A stretch of DNA of 64,000 nucleotides from NCBI RefSeq assembly GCF_000214415.1, contig NC_015562.1, forward strand, positions 1,116,001 to 1,180,000. The letters are read 5' to 3'. Positions 17,371-26,676 of the stretch are shown piece by piece. The notes under the pieces are model-generated. The model saw only the letters and a program-made list of their open reading frames with translations. It was not told the origin of the DNA and searched no databases. This DNA comes from Methanotorris igneus Kol 5 (GTDB taxonomy: Archaea > AGJL01 > Methanococci > Methanococcales > Methanococcaceae). How positions within the stretch are numbered: the stretch's first letter is position 1; every line of letters starts with the position of its first letter. Position numbers and translations under genes: made by a program.

Positions 17371-17441
17371 TAGGTTTTGCCAAAAGACATACGGCAAAAC
17401 TTTCAGTTTTGCCAAAAACCCTTCTAACGCACACGACTATA
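17371..17441. repeat. Hairpin pair and one terminus of a TATAGTCGT-family element
   Basis: Two modules ACGGCAAAAC(CT)...(AG)GTTTTGCC (17375-17396 and 17392-17415 region) are followed by TTCTAACGCACACGACTATA, the family's terminal repeat. The opposite end is not recognisable. The hairpins would be strong folded structures in RNA from either strand. Confidence 0.6.
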
Positions 17442-17611
17442 TTTAAATGTTACTTAAATCAAAAACTGCGTTGAACCCATTAATAGGGGTTAAAGATGTT
17501 AGGGTATAAATTTAGATGTATCAATTATGCACCATCTTCCTTAAATACAATAACAACATTTCAAAATTCACATTTAAAATTTCCCAAAATAATTACATAA
17601 TCGGTGATTAA

Positions 17612-20011
17612 ATGGGACTTCTTGATAGAATTCAGAAGAAAAGCGTAAAAACTACTGCAGAACCTGAAACTAAAAAAGAAATGGAAAGAAAAGAAACAAT
17701 TAAAGATGCTGAGCCAAAAACTATAGAATCCAAAATAACACCCAAAATAAATCTTTCTAAAGACGCATCTGAAATAATATTAGACACTTACAGAGTTGCT
17801 ATCGGGGATATTGAAATGGATGTATTCATTAAGAAAAAAGGTAGTATGATATACTACGAAATCTCAGAACTTGATAAAATAAAACAGGCACTATCAAAAC
17901 TAACAGAGGATCATATAAAAACAATAAAATCAGATATTTCAGAACGTCTATTTACACAATTAGAACAAATTAAAGAATATTTAACAAATTTTGCTGACAG
18001 ACGTAATATAACATTTAATAAAGATGAATTGGATTGCTTAGCAAAATACTTTTACTTATTAATAGGAAGGTTGGGTTTATTAGAAGTCCCGTTAAACGAT
18101 CCAAGATTAGAAGAGGTTATGGTTAATGGTTGGAATTTGCCAGCATTCGTATTCCACAGAAAATATCAGATGTGTGAAACTAACATTGTTTTAGATGAGG
18201 GGGAATTAACAAGAATCATTGAAAATATTGCATATCTTGCAAATAGAACAATAGATGCAAGAACTCCTATGCTTGATGCATTCTTACCAGATGGTAGTAG
18301 GGTGAATGCAACAACACAAGATGTTACATTAAATGGGGCAACATTAACAATCCGTAAATTTACAAAAGACCCATTAACAATAACCGACTTAATTAAATTT
18401 GGAACATTTGATTTGGAAACTGCAGCATTTTTATGGCAAGCCGTTGAAGGATATTTTGGAGCAAAACCTGCCAACACCTTAATTGTAGGGGGAACAGGTT
18501 CTGGTAAAACAACAACATTAAACGTATTGTCCATGTTTGCCATGTATACAGATAGGATAATAACGATTGAAGATACACCAGAATTGCAAATTCCACATAA
18601 GCACGTTATAAGGATGATTACACGTCCTCCAAGACCTGGTGTTCCAGGATATGAGATAACCATGGATGACTTAATTAAAAACGCCCTGAGGATGAGACCT
18701 GATAGGATACTCGTTGGGGAAGTTAGGGGGAAAGAAGCCCACTCATTACTTGTTGCTATGAACACAGGTCACGATGGAGCATTGCATTATGATGCAAATA
18801 TAATGCTTAACAATGGCATGGAAAAGATCGGAGAGTTCTGTGAGGCATTCTTTGATGGAAACATTGAGACATACAAGAATCATGAGTATGTTGATATCTC
18901 TGATGAGAATATAACAATAAAGAGTTTAAACAAAAAATCCCTAAAATGTGAGAAAAAAAGAATCTTGAGGGTTTGGAGAACAAAATACAACGGCTATCTA
19001 TATAAGATAAAAACTGAAGATGGTGGGGAAATAGTAGCAACAAATGATCACCCATTTTATACTCTAAATGGAATAATATATGAGAAAAATGCAGAGTTCT
19101 TAAAATGTGGGGATTTCATTGCCGTGCCAACTAATGGCACTGATGAATTAGAGAAGTTCGAAAATACTGGAAAGATACTGAGAGATATAAGAGAACACCT
19201 AAATATGAATCCATCAGAATTGGAAGAAATTACTGGCATTAATTCAGAAACAATTAAGCAGTATGAAAATTCAAGTGTAATATCAAAAGATGATTTGAGA
19301 ACACTCGTTGAAAATATTAAGGAAAAATACTCAGAAAAATTAAAGTCAAACTACTATAACAAATCAAAAAAATTAAATGAAAGATTAGACAGTTTAGTTA
19401 CAAGTAGAAAGTTGAATCACCTATTGGCATTATGCAATGACATAACATGGAAAAGAGTAGTATCCATTGAAAAAGTAAAATATGATGGATATGTATATGA
19501 TTTAACCGTTGAAGATAACCATACATACATGGCTGGAAATACTGGGATGTTTTATGTTTCCAACTGCTCTGGGACATTACACGCAAACAGTGCTGATGAG
19601 GCAATATTAAGATTAATAAGCCCCCCAATGAACGTCCCAAAAATCATGATCACATCATTAAACTTCATAATAAACCAACAAAGAATTAGGAGAAACAAAA
19701 AAACAGTTAGAAGAATATTGGATATAGTTGAAATTGTAAGTGGAGATGGGGTACAAATTAGCAAAACCACATTGTTTGAGTATGATGGTATTACAGATTC
19801 CCTCATCAAAAAAGGTATCTGCATGTGGGAAGAAGAGGTTTGTGAAATTGCAGGAATTACAAGGGATGAATTGATGGACGATAGGATAAATAGGAAAAAG
19901 GTCTTAAAGTATATGGTGGACAACAACATCCATAAACTTGAAGATGTGGCTCCAATAATAATGGCATATCAAGAAGATCCGGAAAAATTATTACGTTCCC
20001 TCCACTTATAA
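17612..20011 (+). CDS. klbA: KlbA-type secretion ATPase containing an intein
   Basis: A 799-residue precursor of a VirB11/TadA/PilT-family ATPase that powers a type II/IV secretion or pilus machine at the cytoplasmic membrane. The N-extein has DARTPMLDAFLPDGSRVNAT, the P-loop GGTGSGKTTT near residue 293, and RILVGEVRGKEA. The C-extein resumes CSGTLHANSADEA and ends LHL. Excluding the intein (residues 390-651) the host protein is 537 residues. The N-terminal 60 residues are lysine/glutamate-rich linker. The next two genes encode the membrane platform. As I recall, M. jannaschii KlbA (MJ0781) has an intein at the same site. Confidence 0.95.
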   Translation: MGLLDRIQKKSVKTTAEPETKKEMERKETIKDAEPKTIESKITPKINLSKDASEIILDTYRVAIGDIEMDVFIKKKGSMIYYEISELDKIKQALSKLTEDHIKTIKSDISERLFTQLEQIKEYLTNFADRRNITFNKDELDCLAKYFYLLIGRLGLLEVPLNDPRLEEVMVNGWNLPAFVFHRKYQMCETNIVLDEGELTRIIENIAYLANRTIDARTPMLDAFLPDGSRVNATTQDVTLNGATLTIRKFTKDPLTITDLIKFGTFDLETAAFLWQAVEGYFGAKPANTLIVGGTGSGKTTTLNVLSMFAMYTDRIITIEDTPELQIPHKHVIRMITRPPRPGVPGYEITMDDLIKNALRMRPDRILVGEVRGKEAHSLLVAMNTGHDGALHYDANIMLNNGMEKIGEFCEAFFDGNIETYKNHEYVDISDENITIKSLNKKSLKCEKKRILRVWRTKYNGYLYKIKTEDGGEIVATNDHPFYTLNGIIYEKNAEFLKCGDFIAVPTNGTDELEKFENTGKILRDIREHLNMNPSELEEITGINSETIKQYENSSVISKDDLRTLVENIKEKYSEKLKSNYYNKSKKLNERLDSLVTSRKLNHLLALCNDITWKRVVSIEKVKYDGYVYDLTVEDNHTYMAGNTGMFYVSNCSGTLHANSADEAILRLISPPMNVPKIMITSLNFIINQQRIRRNKKTVRRILDIVEIVSGDGVQISKTTLFEYDGITDSLIKKGICMWEEEVCEIAGITRDELMDDRINRKKVLKYMVDNNIHKLEDVAPIIMAYQEDPEKLLRSLHL
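18779..19564 (+). other. KlbA intein, alanine-1 type, with helix-turn-helix insert
   Basis: The intein runs from Ala390 (ALHYDANIMLNNG) to Asn651 (MFYVSN), followed by Cys652. Starting with Ala rather than Cys/Ser is the hallmark of the KlbA inteins, which splice without the first acyl shift. Block B is VATNDHPFY and block F is YDLTVEDNHTYMAG. It is 262 residues, about 94 longer than the 168-residue M. jannaschii KlbA mini-intein as I recall it. The extra part is not a LAGLIDADG endonuclease but contains RDIREHLNMNPSELEEITGI followed by NSETIKQYENS (19180-19280), a good match to an XRE/lambda-repressor helix-turn-helix. Confidence 0.9.
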
Positions 20012-20036
20012 CTCAATTCATTTTATGGTGGGTTCT

Positions 20037-21086
20037 ATGGTAGAAATTTCTGTGGAAAACATAAAAAAATTTTTTAAGAAAATTTCAAAACGCATAGATG
20101 ATTTTTTAATTAAAATAGGGCTAAAAAGGAAAAGAATAAGATTCCGTACTGCTTGGGAAGAATATCTCAGAAGAATGTCAAGTGGTGAAGAGGCACTTAC
20201 ATTTTACGAACCATTCATAGAAGATACCCCCATGGATGTCAGAGATATTGATGATTTATTTGGTGATGATTTAGGGATTTTTGAGAAATATTCAAAATCA
20301 CTCTCATATTGGATAACCCACACGTCATTTTTACCATCAAAAAGAGATTTTCAATATATAGGTATAAGTGATGAGAAAAAATATTTCGCTAAGGTGTTAT
20401 TAGCAAGTCTTGGAACATTCATTCTTTTGTTTTTATATGGGGCTATTTTGAACAATAATCCAATTTCAGGTATCTTAAATGGTTTCATCTTCGCTGGAGG
20501 TTTAATGATAGCCGGTATTTTCTACCCCAAATTAAAATTAATATTATTTAGAGGAGAAATAAAAATTCAAATATTATTTGCATTGTTGTATATGGTATCT
20601 GTTGTTAGGGTAGGAATATCACTTCAGGAAGCTATAGAAAACGTTGCAAAAAGTCCAGAATATGGAATAGTATCTTATGAATTCAAAGCAATAATTCATG
20701 ACGTAAATGTTGGTGGATATAACTTTGTAGAGGCACTGGAAAGGGCAAAAATGAGAACTAAAATACCACTTATGGAAAAATTGTATGATCAGCTCTTAGT
20801 GGCTTTTAATAAAGGTAATGTTTCTCTATTGTTGGAGAAGTTGTATGAGGATATTGTTAGACAATCTTTGGCAAAAATAGATTCATCAAAATTTATGATA
20901 TCAAATTTAGGAAATCTTGTTTTTGGTGTTGGGTTGATTTTACCATTTGCTGGTATGATACAGTCAGCACTTGGTAGTCAGCAAGGATTTCCCGGAATAA
21001 TAGATACAGTTGATCTCATACTAACAAAAATAGGTCCAATCTCAACAATAATTTTCACGATATTTATTAAAATGAAGATTGAGTGA
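20037..21086 (+). CDS. Type II secretion F-domain membrane platform protein (TadB-like)
   Basis: A 349-residue protein of the T2SS-F/TadB family. A basic N-terminal cytoplasmic part of about 120 residues precedes two hydrophobic segments (LASLGTFILLFLYGAIL near 125-145 and FIFAGGLMIAGIFYP near 155-170). A cytoplasmic F domain (SLQEAIENVAKSPEYGI...LMEKLYDQLLVAF) and C-terminal membrane segments follow. It should form the inner-membrane core of the machine powered by KlbA. I chose ATG 20037 because GGTGGG lies between it and the in-frame ATG at 20025. Its end overlaps the next gene's leader. Confidence 0.85.
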   Translation: MVEISVENIKKFFKKISKRIDDFLIKIGLKRKRIRFRTAWEEYLRRMSSGEEALTFYEPFIEDTPMDVRDIDDLFGDDLGIFEKYSKSLSYWITHTSFLPSKRDFQYIGISDEKKYFAKVLLASLGTFILLFLYGAILNNNPISGILNGFIFAGGLMIAGIFYPKLKLILFRGEIKIQILFALLYMVSVVRVGISLQEAIENVAKSPEYGIVSYEFKAIIHDVNVGGYNFVEALERAKMRTKIPLMEKLYDQLLVAFNKGNVSLLLEKLYEDIVRQSLAKIDSSKFMISNLGNLVFGVGLILPFAGMIQSALGSQQGFPGIIDTVDLILTKIGPISTIIFTIFIKMKIE

Positions 21087-21090
21087 GATT

Positions 21091-21978
21091 ATGTCAATCA
21101 TAAACAAAATATATATTTATTTTATAAAACGGAACATTAGAATACTGCGAAAAATTGGAAAACGCGTTGATGAAAGGGTATTTATATCGTTATTATTGTT
21201 TGTATTTGCAATTCCATTAGTATTTAGTTTATTTTTTAATTTAACATTAAAAACAGCAATAATATTGGCATTAGTATATCTTGCATCCGCATTATCCATT
21301 CCAACAATCCTCTATGAAATAAAGATTGAAAGGTTTGAACAAAACTTACCAAAGGCTTTATATACAATGATTCTTGCCTTAGAGTCAGGAAGGTCATTAA
21401 CTGAAGCTATGGAAGAGGTTATTAAAAGTGGTATTAGTGAGGTTGATAAGGTTTTTGCCAGAGTTATGATATTAATGATTAACCAAAAAATGAGTTTTGA
21501 AGATGCTATGCTGGTTGTTGCCAGTTATCTGGATTCAAAAGTATTCCGACAGCTTTCAAGATTATTAATAGAAAACAGAAAATATGGTGGGGATTTAGCA
21601 AACACACTAAAAATATTGGCTAAAACCTTAGAGGACTTTCAAAATTTAAGAAGGCAGTTGTTAAGTGTCACTGCAAATGGTCTTGCCGTGGGTTTAGTTA
21701 TATTATGTGGGGTTATACCAGCAACGGCAGCCTTGATTGGGGGGTATTTAATAATCGTCTCAAAAATAGCTCCACAAATGCCATCAGTAACTCAGGATCA
21801 AATAGCAAAATGCGTTGAAATAATCCAAACTGGAACTGGAATATTTGGGTTATTATTTGCTATACCACTATATGGTCTTAAGTTGGGTAGGATGATTTTA
21901 ATGTGTGCTATATGTATGACCATGGGTATTATAGCATTTTATGGCACGTTAAAACTTACAGGGATGTTATTCAGTTAA
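21091..21978 (+). CDS. Type II secretion F-domain membrane platform protein (TadC-like)
   Basis: A 295-residue second T2SS-F protein. Two membrane segments lie near residues 30-70, the F domain (LPKALYTMILALESGRSLTE near 85-105; SFEDAMLVVASYLDSKVFRQ near 145) follows, and C-terminal membrane segments end the protein. ATG 21091 follows GAGTGAGATT and is separated from the previous stop by only a few bases. With klbA and 20037-21086 it forms an operon for an archaeal pilus- or secretion-type machine; no pilin gene with a class III signal is seen in this window. Confidence 0.83.
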   Translation: MSIINKIYIYFIKRNIRILRKIGKRVDERVFISLLLFVFAIPLVFSLFFNLTLKTAIILALVYLASALSIPTILYEIKIERFEQNLPKALYTMILALESGRSLTEAMEEVIKSGISEVDKVFARVMILMINQKMSFEDAMLVVASYLDSKVFRQLSRLLIENRKYGGDLANTLKILAKTLEDFQNLRRQLLSVTANGLAVGLVILCGVIPATAALIGGYLIIVSKIAPQMPSVTQDQIAKCVEIIQTGTGIFGLLFAIPLYGLKLGRMILMCAICMTMGIIAFYGTLKLTGMLFS

Positions 21979-22059
21979 ACTAAAAAAATTAAAGTACAAT
22001 GTTAAAACAAAATAATAAAAAATACAGAAACCAGAAAACTAAAAATGAACTTTAAATTT

Positions 22060-22560
22060 TTATTTTAACAATGAATTTATTTCATCATTTAACCTTAAAA
22101 TTCTTTCTATTGCAGGGTGATTATCCCCCAACTTTCTCCTAAATTTATCTACGACAAAACCAATATCCACTCTTTTAGTCCCGCTTACTAAGTTATCTGC
22201 ATGAGCCACAATTTTCTCCTCCAAAGTTACTGGAACGTAATCTTTTGGTGGTAAACCAAGTTCAATAGCCTCTTTTTTTGTTATTCCAGCACCAATATGC
22301 CTCTCCGCTATTAACGCCAATCTTTCATCAAAACCATGCATTCTCAGAATTTCCGCCCCAGCAATCCCATGCTCTATACCATGCGTTTTGCTCCTCCCAA
22401 TATCATGCAACAGCCCACCTAACCTAACTAACTCTAAATCTACTGGATGACCATTGTTTTTTATTTGTAAGGCTATTTCATAAGCATAATTTGAAACAGC
22501 GATGCAGTGTTCTACAACATTTTTATCACATAACTCCTTTAAAAGCGATAGTGCATCCAT
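22060..22560 (-). CDS. HD-domain phosphohydrolase
   Basis: A 166-residue HD-domain protein. Metal-binding residues are visible: VEHCIAVSNYA near residue 17, GGLLHDIGRSKTHGIEHG near 50-65, and KIVAHADNLVSG near 118-129. The domain spans the whole protein, and small archaeal members have unassigned phosphohydrolase activity. The ATG at 22560 follows AGGTGGAAAC. It is convergent with the secretion operon and lies downstream of tfe. Confidence 0.85.
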   Translation of the reverse strand: MDALSLLKELCDKNVVEHCIAVSNYAYEIALQIKNNGHPVDLELVRLGGLLHDIGRSKTHGIEHGIAGAEILRMHGFDERLALIAERHIGAGITKKEAIELGLPPKDYVPVTLEEKIVAHADNLVSGTKRVDIGFVVDKFRRKLGDNHPAIERILRLNDEINSLLK

Positions 22561-22664
22561 GTTTCCACCTTACGAAACTAAAAAAGTTGTAGTTTATTTT
22601 TAATTCAAAAAATTAAAATTAATTTATGAATTCTTAGGTTTCTTAAATTTCGTGTTTTTAGGAC

Positions 22665-23219
22665 TTATCTTGAAAATAAAGGATTTGTTTTAATTTCATT
22701 TTCAAAGAAGGCAATTTGTTCCTTTAATGATTTTATTATTTCCCTGTTATCAAACTCTTGCAATATCCCATCGCACCTTGGGCATCTAAATCCAGTTTCC
22801 ATTGCCTCATCAAAGACAAATCTCAAATTACATTCTGGACAGTAGAAAAACATATTGTTCTCCTCAAACTCCAACCTCTTTTTCAAATCATCTAATATAT
22901 GATTGACTCTCTTTTTTACAACGTAGGGCAGTTTCTCAATTGTTGGTTTCCATGTGTATGTGTACCAATTAGTATCTTCATCTTTTTCTCTTCTATAATC
23001 CACTAACCTTGCCTCATATATTTTATACAAAAGTTTTCTAACTAAATTTAGCTTTAAATTTAACTTTCTTGCAATTTCATCATCTGTAGCCTCACCTAAC
23101 TCCAAAAGTACATCCAATATCTCAAACCCTTCCTCCTCACCATCAAAAATATCAAACAACACTTCCTGAACAAGTGGGTTGTCAAACATCTTGTAAATCT
23201 CTTCTTTACTTAGCTTCAT
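22665..23219 (-). CDS. tfe: Transcription factor E (TFIIE alpha homologue)
   Basis: A 184-residue archaeal TFE that assists promoter opening with TBP and TFB. The N-terminal winged helix (QEVLFDIFDGEEEGFEILDV and ATDDEIARKLNLKLNLVRKL) is followed by a coiled linker and a C-terminal zinc ribbon, FYCPECNLRFVFDEAMETGF then RCPRCDG. The start ATG 23219 is preferred to a GTG at 23228. It overlaps the end of the preceding ATP-grasp gene by 14 bases, so the two are translationally coupled. Confidence 0.93.
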   Translation of the reverse strand: MKLSKEEIYKMFDNPLVQEVLFDIFDGEEEGFEILDVLLELGEATDDEIARKLNLKLNLVRKLLYKIYEARLVDYRREKDEDTNWYTYTWKPTIEKLPYVVKKRVNHILDDLKKRLEFEENNMFFYCPECNLRFVFDEAMETGFRCPRCDGILQEFDNREIIKSLKEQIAFFENEIKTNPLFSR

Positions 23220-24312
23220 ACTCAACACACTCCTTGTAAATACTGTCTATACAGTGGTTAATGTTAGTTTTAGCAATTACTGTTGCTATTGGCTCATTTT
23301 TTTCTATCACTGCATTATATTTTGGAATATCATAAACAAATGGTTTCTTTTTGATTTTTGCGATAATTTTTTCCTTTGCAAACACGATTCTCTTAATAAA
23401 CCTCTCCCTGACGTTCGCTGATTTTCCTTCAATTATATGCTTTACTAAATTTACTCCTGCAGATTTTTCAATAGTTTCAAAGGTTCCCAATATCCTTGGA
23501 TTAATCTCAATTATACAAACTTCATTATCTTTAATCATAAAATCAATACCATTCATACCCTTTAGTTCAAAAGTTTCAATAATTTCCCTGAAATCATTTA
23601 TGGCTTTACTAACGTTAAATATCCTACCATTTAGTGAATAAGGAGTTATATTTCCAACATACATATTGTTCTCAATTATCTGCCTATTAAATGTTATAAA
23701 ATTAGTGTCTATGAAAGATGCACTAAAACTCTCAGAATTTATATATTCCTGAACCAATATGGGGAATTCAATGTTGATATTCAATTCTTCAAGAGCTTCT
23801 TTAGCACCCATGTTTTCAATTGTGGAAAAGCTTATTTTTGTGACGCCAATACCTCCACTACCAGAAATCGGCTTTAAAATCGCTATTTTTAATTCATCCA
23901 AATACCTCTCCAGCTGAGAATAGTTCTTAGCAAGGTATGTCAAAGGAACGTTGTAGCCCAAGTTTTCTAATCTTTTAATGGTATTATATTTATTGCTCAT
24001 CCTTTTAATCTTTTTTGGTGGGTTTCCAATAACATCCCAATTGGGAGTTTTTGAATTCTTATCCTCAAATATTCCAGAAGTTATCAAAATACCATCAACC
24101 TCATCCACAAATTTCTCTGCCGCTTTTAACAATTCATCCTCACTGTAATTCTCCCTAAAATGTCCATGGTTATAGTCATCTATAAAATATATCTTTTTGT
24201 CGGCATTTAAATCCACAGGGTTATAATAAGATACTGAATAAACTTCAAACCCCAACCTCTTGGCAGAATTTACTACGGGGCGAGTATTGACACCAACAAC
24301 AAGCAACCTCAT
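23206..24312 (-). CDS. ATP-grasp domain protein
   Basis: A 368-residue ATP-grasp ligase of unknown substrate. The N-terminal pre-ATP-grasp domain begins MRLLVVGVNTRPVVNSAKRL. The ATP-binding region has ILKPISGSGGIGVTKI near residue 135, and the metal/phosphate motif VCIIEINPRILGTFE lies near 270. The start is ATG 24312 with GGGGATGG before it. Members of this methanogen family are annotated only as ATP-grasp proteins. It is coupled to tfe, an association that as I recall also holds in M. jannaschii. Confidence 0.85.
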   Translation of the reverse strand: MRLLVVGVNTRPVVNSAKRLGFEVYSVSYYNPVDLNADKKIYFIDDYNHGHFRENYSEDELLKAAEKFVDEVDGILITSGIFEDKNSKTPNWDVIGNPPKKIKRMSNKYNTIKRLENLGYNVPLTYLAKNYSQLERYLDELKIAILKPISGSGGIGVTKISFSTIENMGAKEALEELNINIEFPILVQEYINSESFSASFIDTNFITFNRQIIENNMYVGNITPYSLNGRIFNVSKAINDFREIIETFELKGMNGIDFMIKDNEVCIIEINPRILGTFETIEKSAGVNLVKHIIEGKSANVRERFIKRIVFAKEKIIAKIKKKPFVYDIPKYNAVIEKNEPIATVIAKTNINHCIDSIYKECVEYEAK

Positions 24313-24341
24313 AACCATCCCCAAAACAAAAAAACAATATA

Positions 24342-24459
24342 GTCGTTTAGGTTATAACCGATAACAATCTTCAATGAAATTAAAAAGGGATAAAGTTTAG
24401 ACATATTTGAAATATTATGTTTAATTATTATTCTTTTAAAATTGTTGTGAACGATTATA
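24342..24459. repeat. Short MITE of the TATAGTCGT family
   Basis: Begins TATAGTCGTTTAGGTTATAA, contains the subfamily sequence CTTCAATGAAATTAA, and ends GAACGATTATA. Its left end is 30 bases upstream of the ATP-grasp start codon, where the promoter should be. Confidence 0.55.
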
Positions 24460-24505
24460 CACCAAAACAAATAAAATTGCAAAATAAATCCAACTTATCA
24501 AAAAA

Positions 24506-25438
24506 TTACTTAACATCCAATTCCTTCCTTAACTCTCCCAAAGTAGCACATCTTTCAGCAAATGCATCATGTCTATGTATGCTTTCTTGATTAACCTGCC
24601 TAACCAAAACTCTTGCTTCATCTGGAAGGTAATCAAAAGTTTCAACAATCCTCTTTATCATTTCCCTTGCACAATCCTCTACAAATTTGGGATTTCTATG
24701 GGCTGTTTCAACAACATATGCTTCATCACTTCTCTTTAAAAGCTCGTAAACTTCTCCACTCATGGATTTTTTAATAATATCTATTATCCTCAATATTTCA
24801 ACATTATATCCTTCTGGAACCTCAATTAAGATTGTTCCAATGCCCCTTTGGTTGTGAGTTGCTATAACCACAGAATCCATTATCTTTTTAATCTCCTCAT
24901 CAGAAAAACCCTGCTTTTTTAAATTTTCTATTGATTTTTCTTTTAGTAAATTTTGAGCACATGGGCACGCAGTTATTCCAACGACCTCAGCACCAACCAA
25001 TTTTTTAATTTTTATTTTATTACCATCTTTAAATCCACATGCCTTTGCCATTATCTTACAAACTTCCTGGGAGTGCTTTTTTGATACTGGGCTTTTCTCC
25101 TCTAAAACAAAATCACTCACCATAAAAACCTCTGCCCTTGTGGCATATTCATGCTTTTCAAACAACTTTTTAACAATCTCCTCACAAATCGTCTCCATCT
25201 CATACACATCTTTCTCTACTGCATCCTCTATAATCTCCTCTATAACTTCAGGATTTCTTGACATGTGAACTCCTTTTTGAAAACTTGGCAAATCAACAAA
25301 CACTTCAAACGTTGGTAATAAGATAATTGGCCTCTTATTTTTCCTCTTAATTTTTACCAATTTTTTCAAATTTGTTATCCCAACCCTTGTTAAAGGAACC
25401 TTAATATCTGGTTCTGTTGCTTGGATATCACATTTCAT
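24506..25438 (-). CDS. mptA: GTP cyclohydrolase MptA
   Basis: A 310-residue Fe(II)-dependent GTP cyclohydrolase (FolE2 superfamily) that makes 7,8-dihydroneopterin 2',3'-cyclic phosphate, the first step of tetrahydromethanopterin biosynthesis. The N-terminus MKCDIQATEPDIKVPLTRVG is typical, FQKGVHMSRNPEVIEE lies near residue 55, and the metal cysteine region is GITACPCAQNLL near 150. The start is ATG 25438 behind AGGTGG. It follows the Cdc6-like gene directly on the same strand. Confidence 0.93.
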   Translation of the reverse strand: MKCDIQATEPDIKVPLTRVGITNLKKLVKIKRKNKRPIILLPTFEVFVDLPSFQKGVHMSRNPEVIEEIIEDAVEKDVYEMETICEEIVKKLFEKHEYATRAEVFMVSDFVLEEKSPVSKKHSQEVCKIMAKACGFKDGNKIKIKKLVGAEVVGITACPCAQNLLKEKSIENLKKQGFSDEEIKKIMDSVVIATHNQRGIGTILIEVPEGYNVEILRIIDIIKKSMSGEVYELLKRSDEAYVVETAHRNPKFVEDCAREMIKRIVETFDYLPDEARVLVRQVNQESIHRHDAFAERCATLGELRKELDVK

Positions 25439-25455
25439 TGAACCACCTAACAACA

Positions 25456-26676
25456 CTAATCATTATCATTCATTAACACATCCATCAACTCTTTTGACAG
25501 TGTATAGTAAACATTATTTCCCCTTCTTTCTTTATAAATATATCCCATTTCATAAATATCTGATAAATGCGTTCCTATAGTTCCCGGGGAGTTTCCTAAA
25601 TATTTTGCCAATTCTGTTACTGTTGAACTTCCTCCCAATTCTGCAAGAGCCCTAACAATTTTTGATTGGGCAGGCGTTAAGTGGTTTAATATTTGATGAC
25701 CAACACTAATTCCTAAAACCTCCATAGCCATCTTAACTATATCTTCATCAATCTTACTAACTCCTTTTTTTAATGCTATTGAAATTGATTCTGAGCAAGT
25801 CATTATTATCTTTCTTGGAATCCCATCACATTCTTCAACAATCTTATCTATTGCCGCATCAGTAAATGGATCAAATTCCTTTGCGTTTCCTATATGTGCG
25901 TCCTCCAACCTCCTCCTAATCAAATCATAAGATTCCTCTTTTGACAATGGAGGCATGTTAATAATTTTTGGTATCCTATCCCTCATTGCTGGGGAGATTT
26001 TTGTTAAGTCATCCATAAGTGTTGGGGAACCTGCAAAGAATGCCAAAATTCCATCTTCATATAGGAATGAGTGGAAAAACTGTAACAAGCTTAAACAACT
26101 TTTTTTGGCAAATTGATCCGCCTCATCAACTAAAATTATACAAAGTTTGTCCTCTTCTTTAACCTCATTCAATAAAAAATCAAGATCTCTCTCAATTCTC
26201 TCCCTTGGATAATGGACTGGTGTTCTGTCACCATAATCAACAAGTTTCCTATAAATTTCCATGATTTTCTGGGAGTGTTGTATATACTCACTGCATATTG
26301 TTCCATCTATTGAGATGAGGTTATCCCTTATTAGGTTGTAAAGTACTTGTATCAAAAATTGCCTTGGTGTTATTTGAGATGCCGTTAACTCAACAGCCCA
26401 ATGTCCCTGTTTTTTTGCAGCGTAATATATTATGTTGAGAAGAGAACTTTTACCAATCCCCTTTGTCCCAACAATAGCAGCGTTGACAACACTTCCATAC
26501 TGCGCAGCTCCAAAAATATCAGCTATTTCTCTCAACTCTGATGTTCTCCCAACAAAAAATTTGGTGTTTCCCCTTATAGGCTTCTCTGAAAATGGGTTTG
26601 TTTTCAATTTTAGCCTGTGCATGGCGTTTTTTGTTGCTGATGCTGAGTTGTATATAAAGTCAATAGGGTCCAACAT
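25456..26676 (-). CDS. Divergent Orc1/Cdc6-like AAA+ ATPase
   Basis: A 406-residue AAA+ ATPase. Walker A is GTKGIGKSS near residue 65, Walker B is CIILVDEADQF near 180, the sensor-1 region is ILAFFAGSPTL, and FDPFTDAAIDKIVEECDGIPR followed by KIIM is the lid. A C-terminal winged helix (LTPAQSKIVRALAELGGSST and VTELAKYLGNSPGTIGTHL) is the DNA-binding part. I take it as the counterpart of M. jannaschii MJ0774, which has been proposed as a remote Orc1/Cdc6 homologue next to the predicted origin. The start is ATG 26676 after GGTGATGCTT. A regulator of the same fold is the alternative. Confidence 0.75.
   Translation of the reverse strand: MLDPIDFIYNSASATKNAMHRLKLKTNPFSEKPIRGNTKFFVGRTSELREIADIFGAAQYGSVVNAAIVGTKGIGKSSLLNIIYYAAKKQGHWAVELTASQITPRQFLIQVLYNLIRDNLISIDGTICSEYIQHSQKIMEIYRKLVDYGDRTPVHYPRERIERDLDFLLNEVKEEDKLCIILVDEADQFAKKSCLSLLQFFHSFLYEDGILAFFAGSPTLMDDLTKISPAMRDRIPKIINMPPLSKEESYDLIRRRLEDAHIGNAKEFDPFTDAAIDKIVEECDGIPRKIIMTCSESISIALKKGVSKIDEDIVKMAMEVLGISVGHQILNHLTPAQSKIVRALAELGGSSTVTELAKYLGNSPGTIGTHLSDIYEMGYIYKERRGNNVYYTLSKELMDVLMNDND

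Larger units (their letters stand above)
16435..17611. other. Gene-free region rich in mobile-element remnants
   Basis: Nearly 1.2 kb without a credible gene between tfb and klbA. It holds a partial copy of the 135-bp repeat (16468-16514), an orphan IS607-like end (16534-16700), an isolated GGCAAAACC-type hairpin (16803-16822), a GC-rich structured block (17041-17180), a complete MITE (17204-17326) and a run of hairpins ending in a TATAGTCGT terminus (17371-17441). 16830-17040 is AT-rich and appears empty. The klbA promoter probably lies within 17440-17611. Confidence 0.7.
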
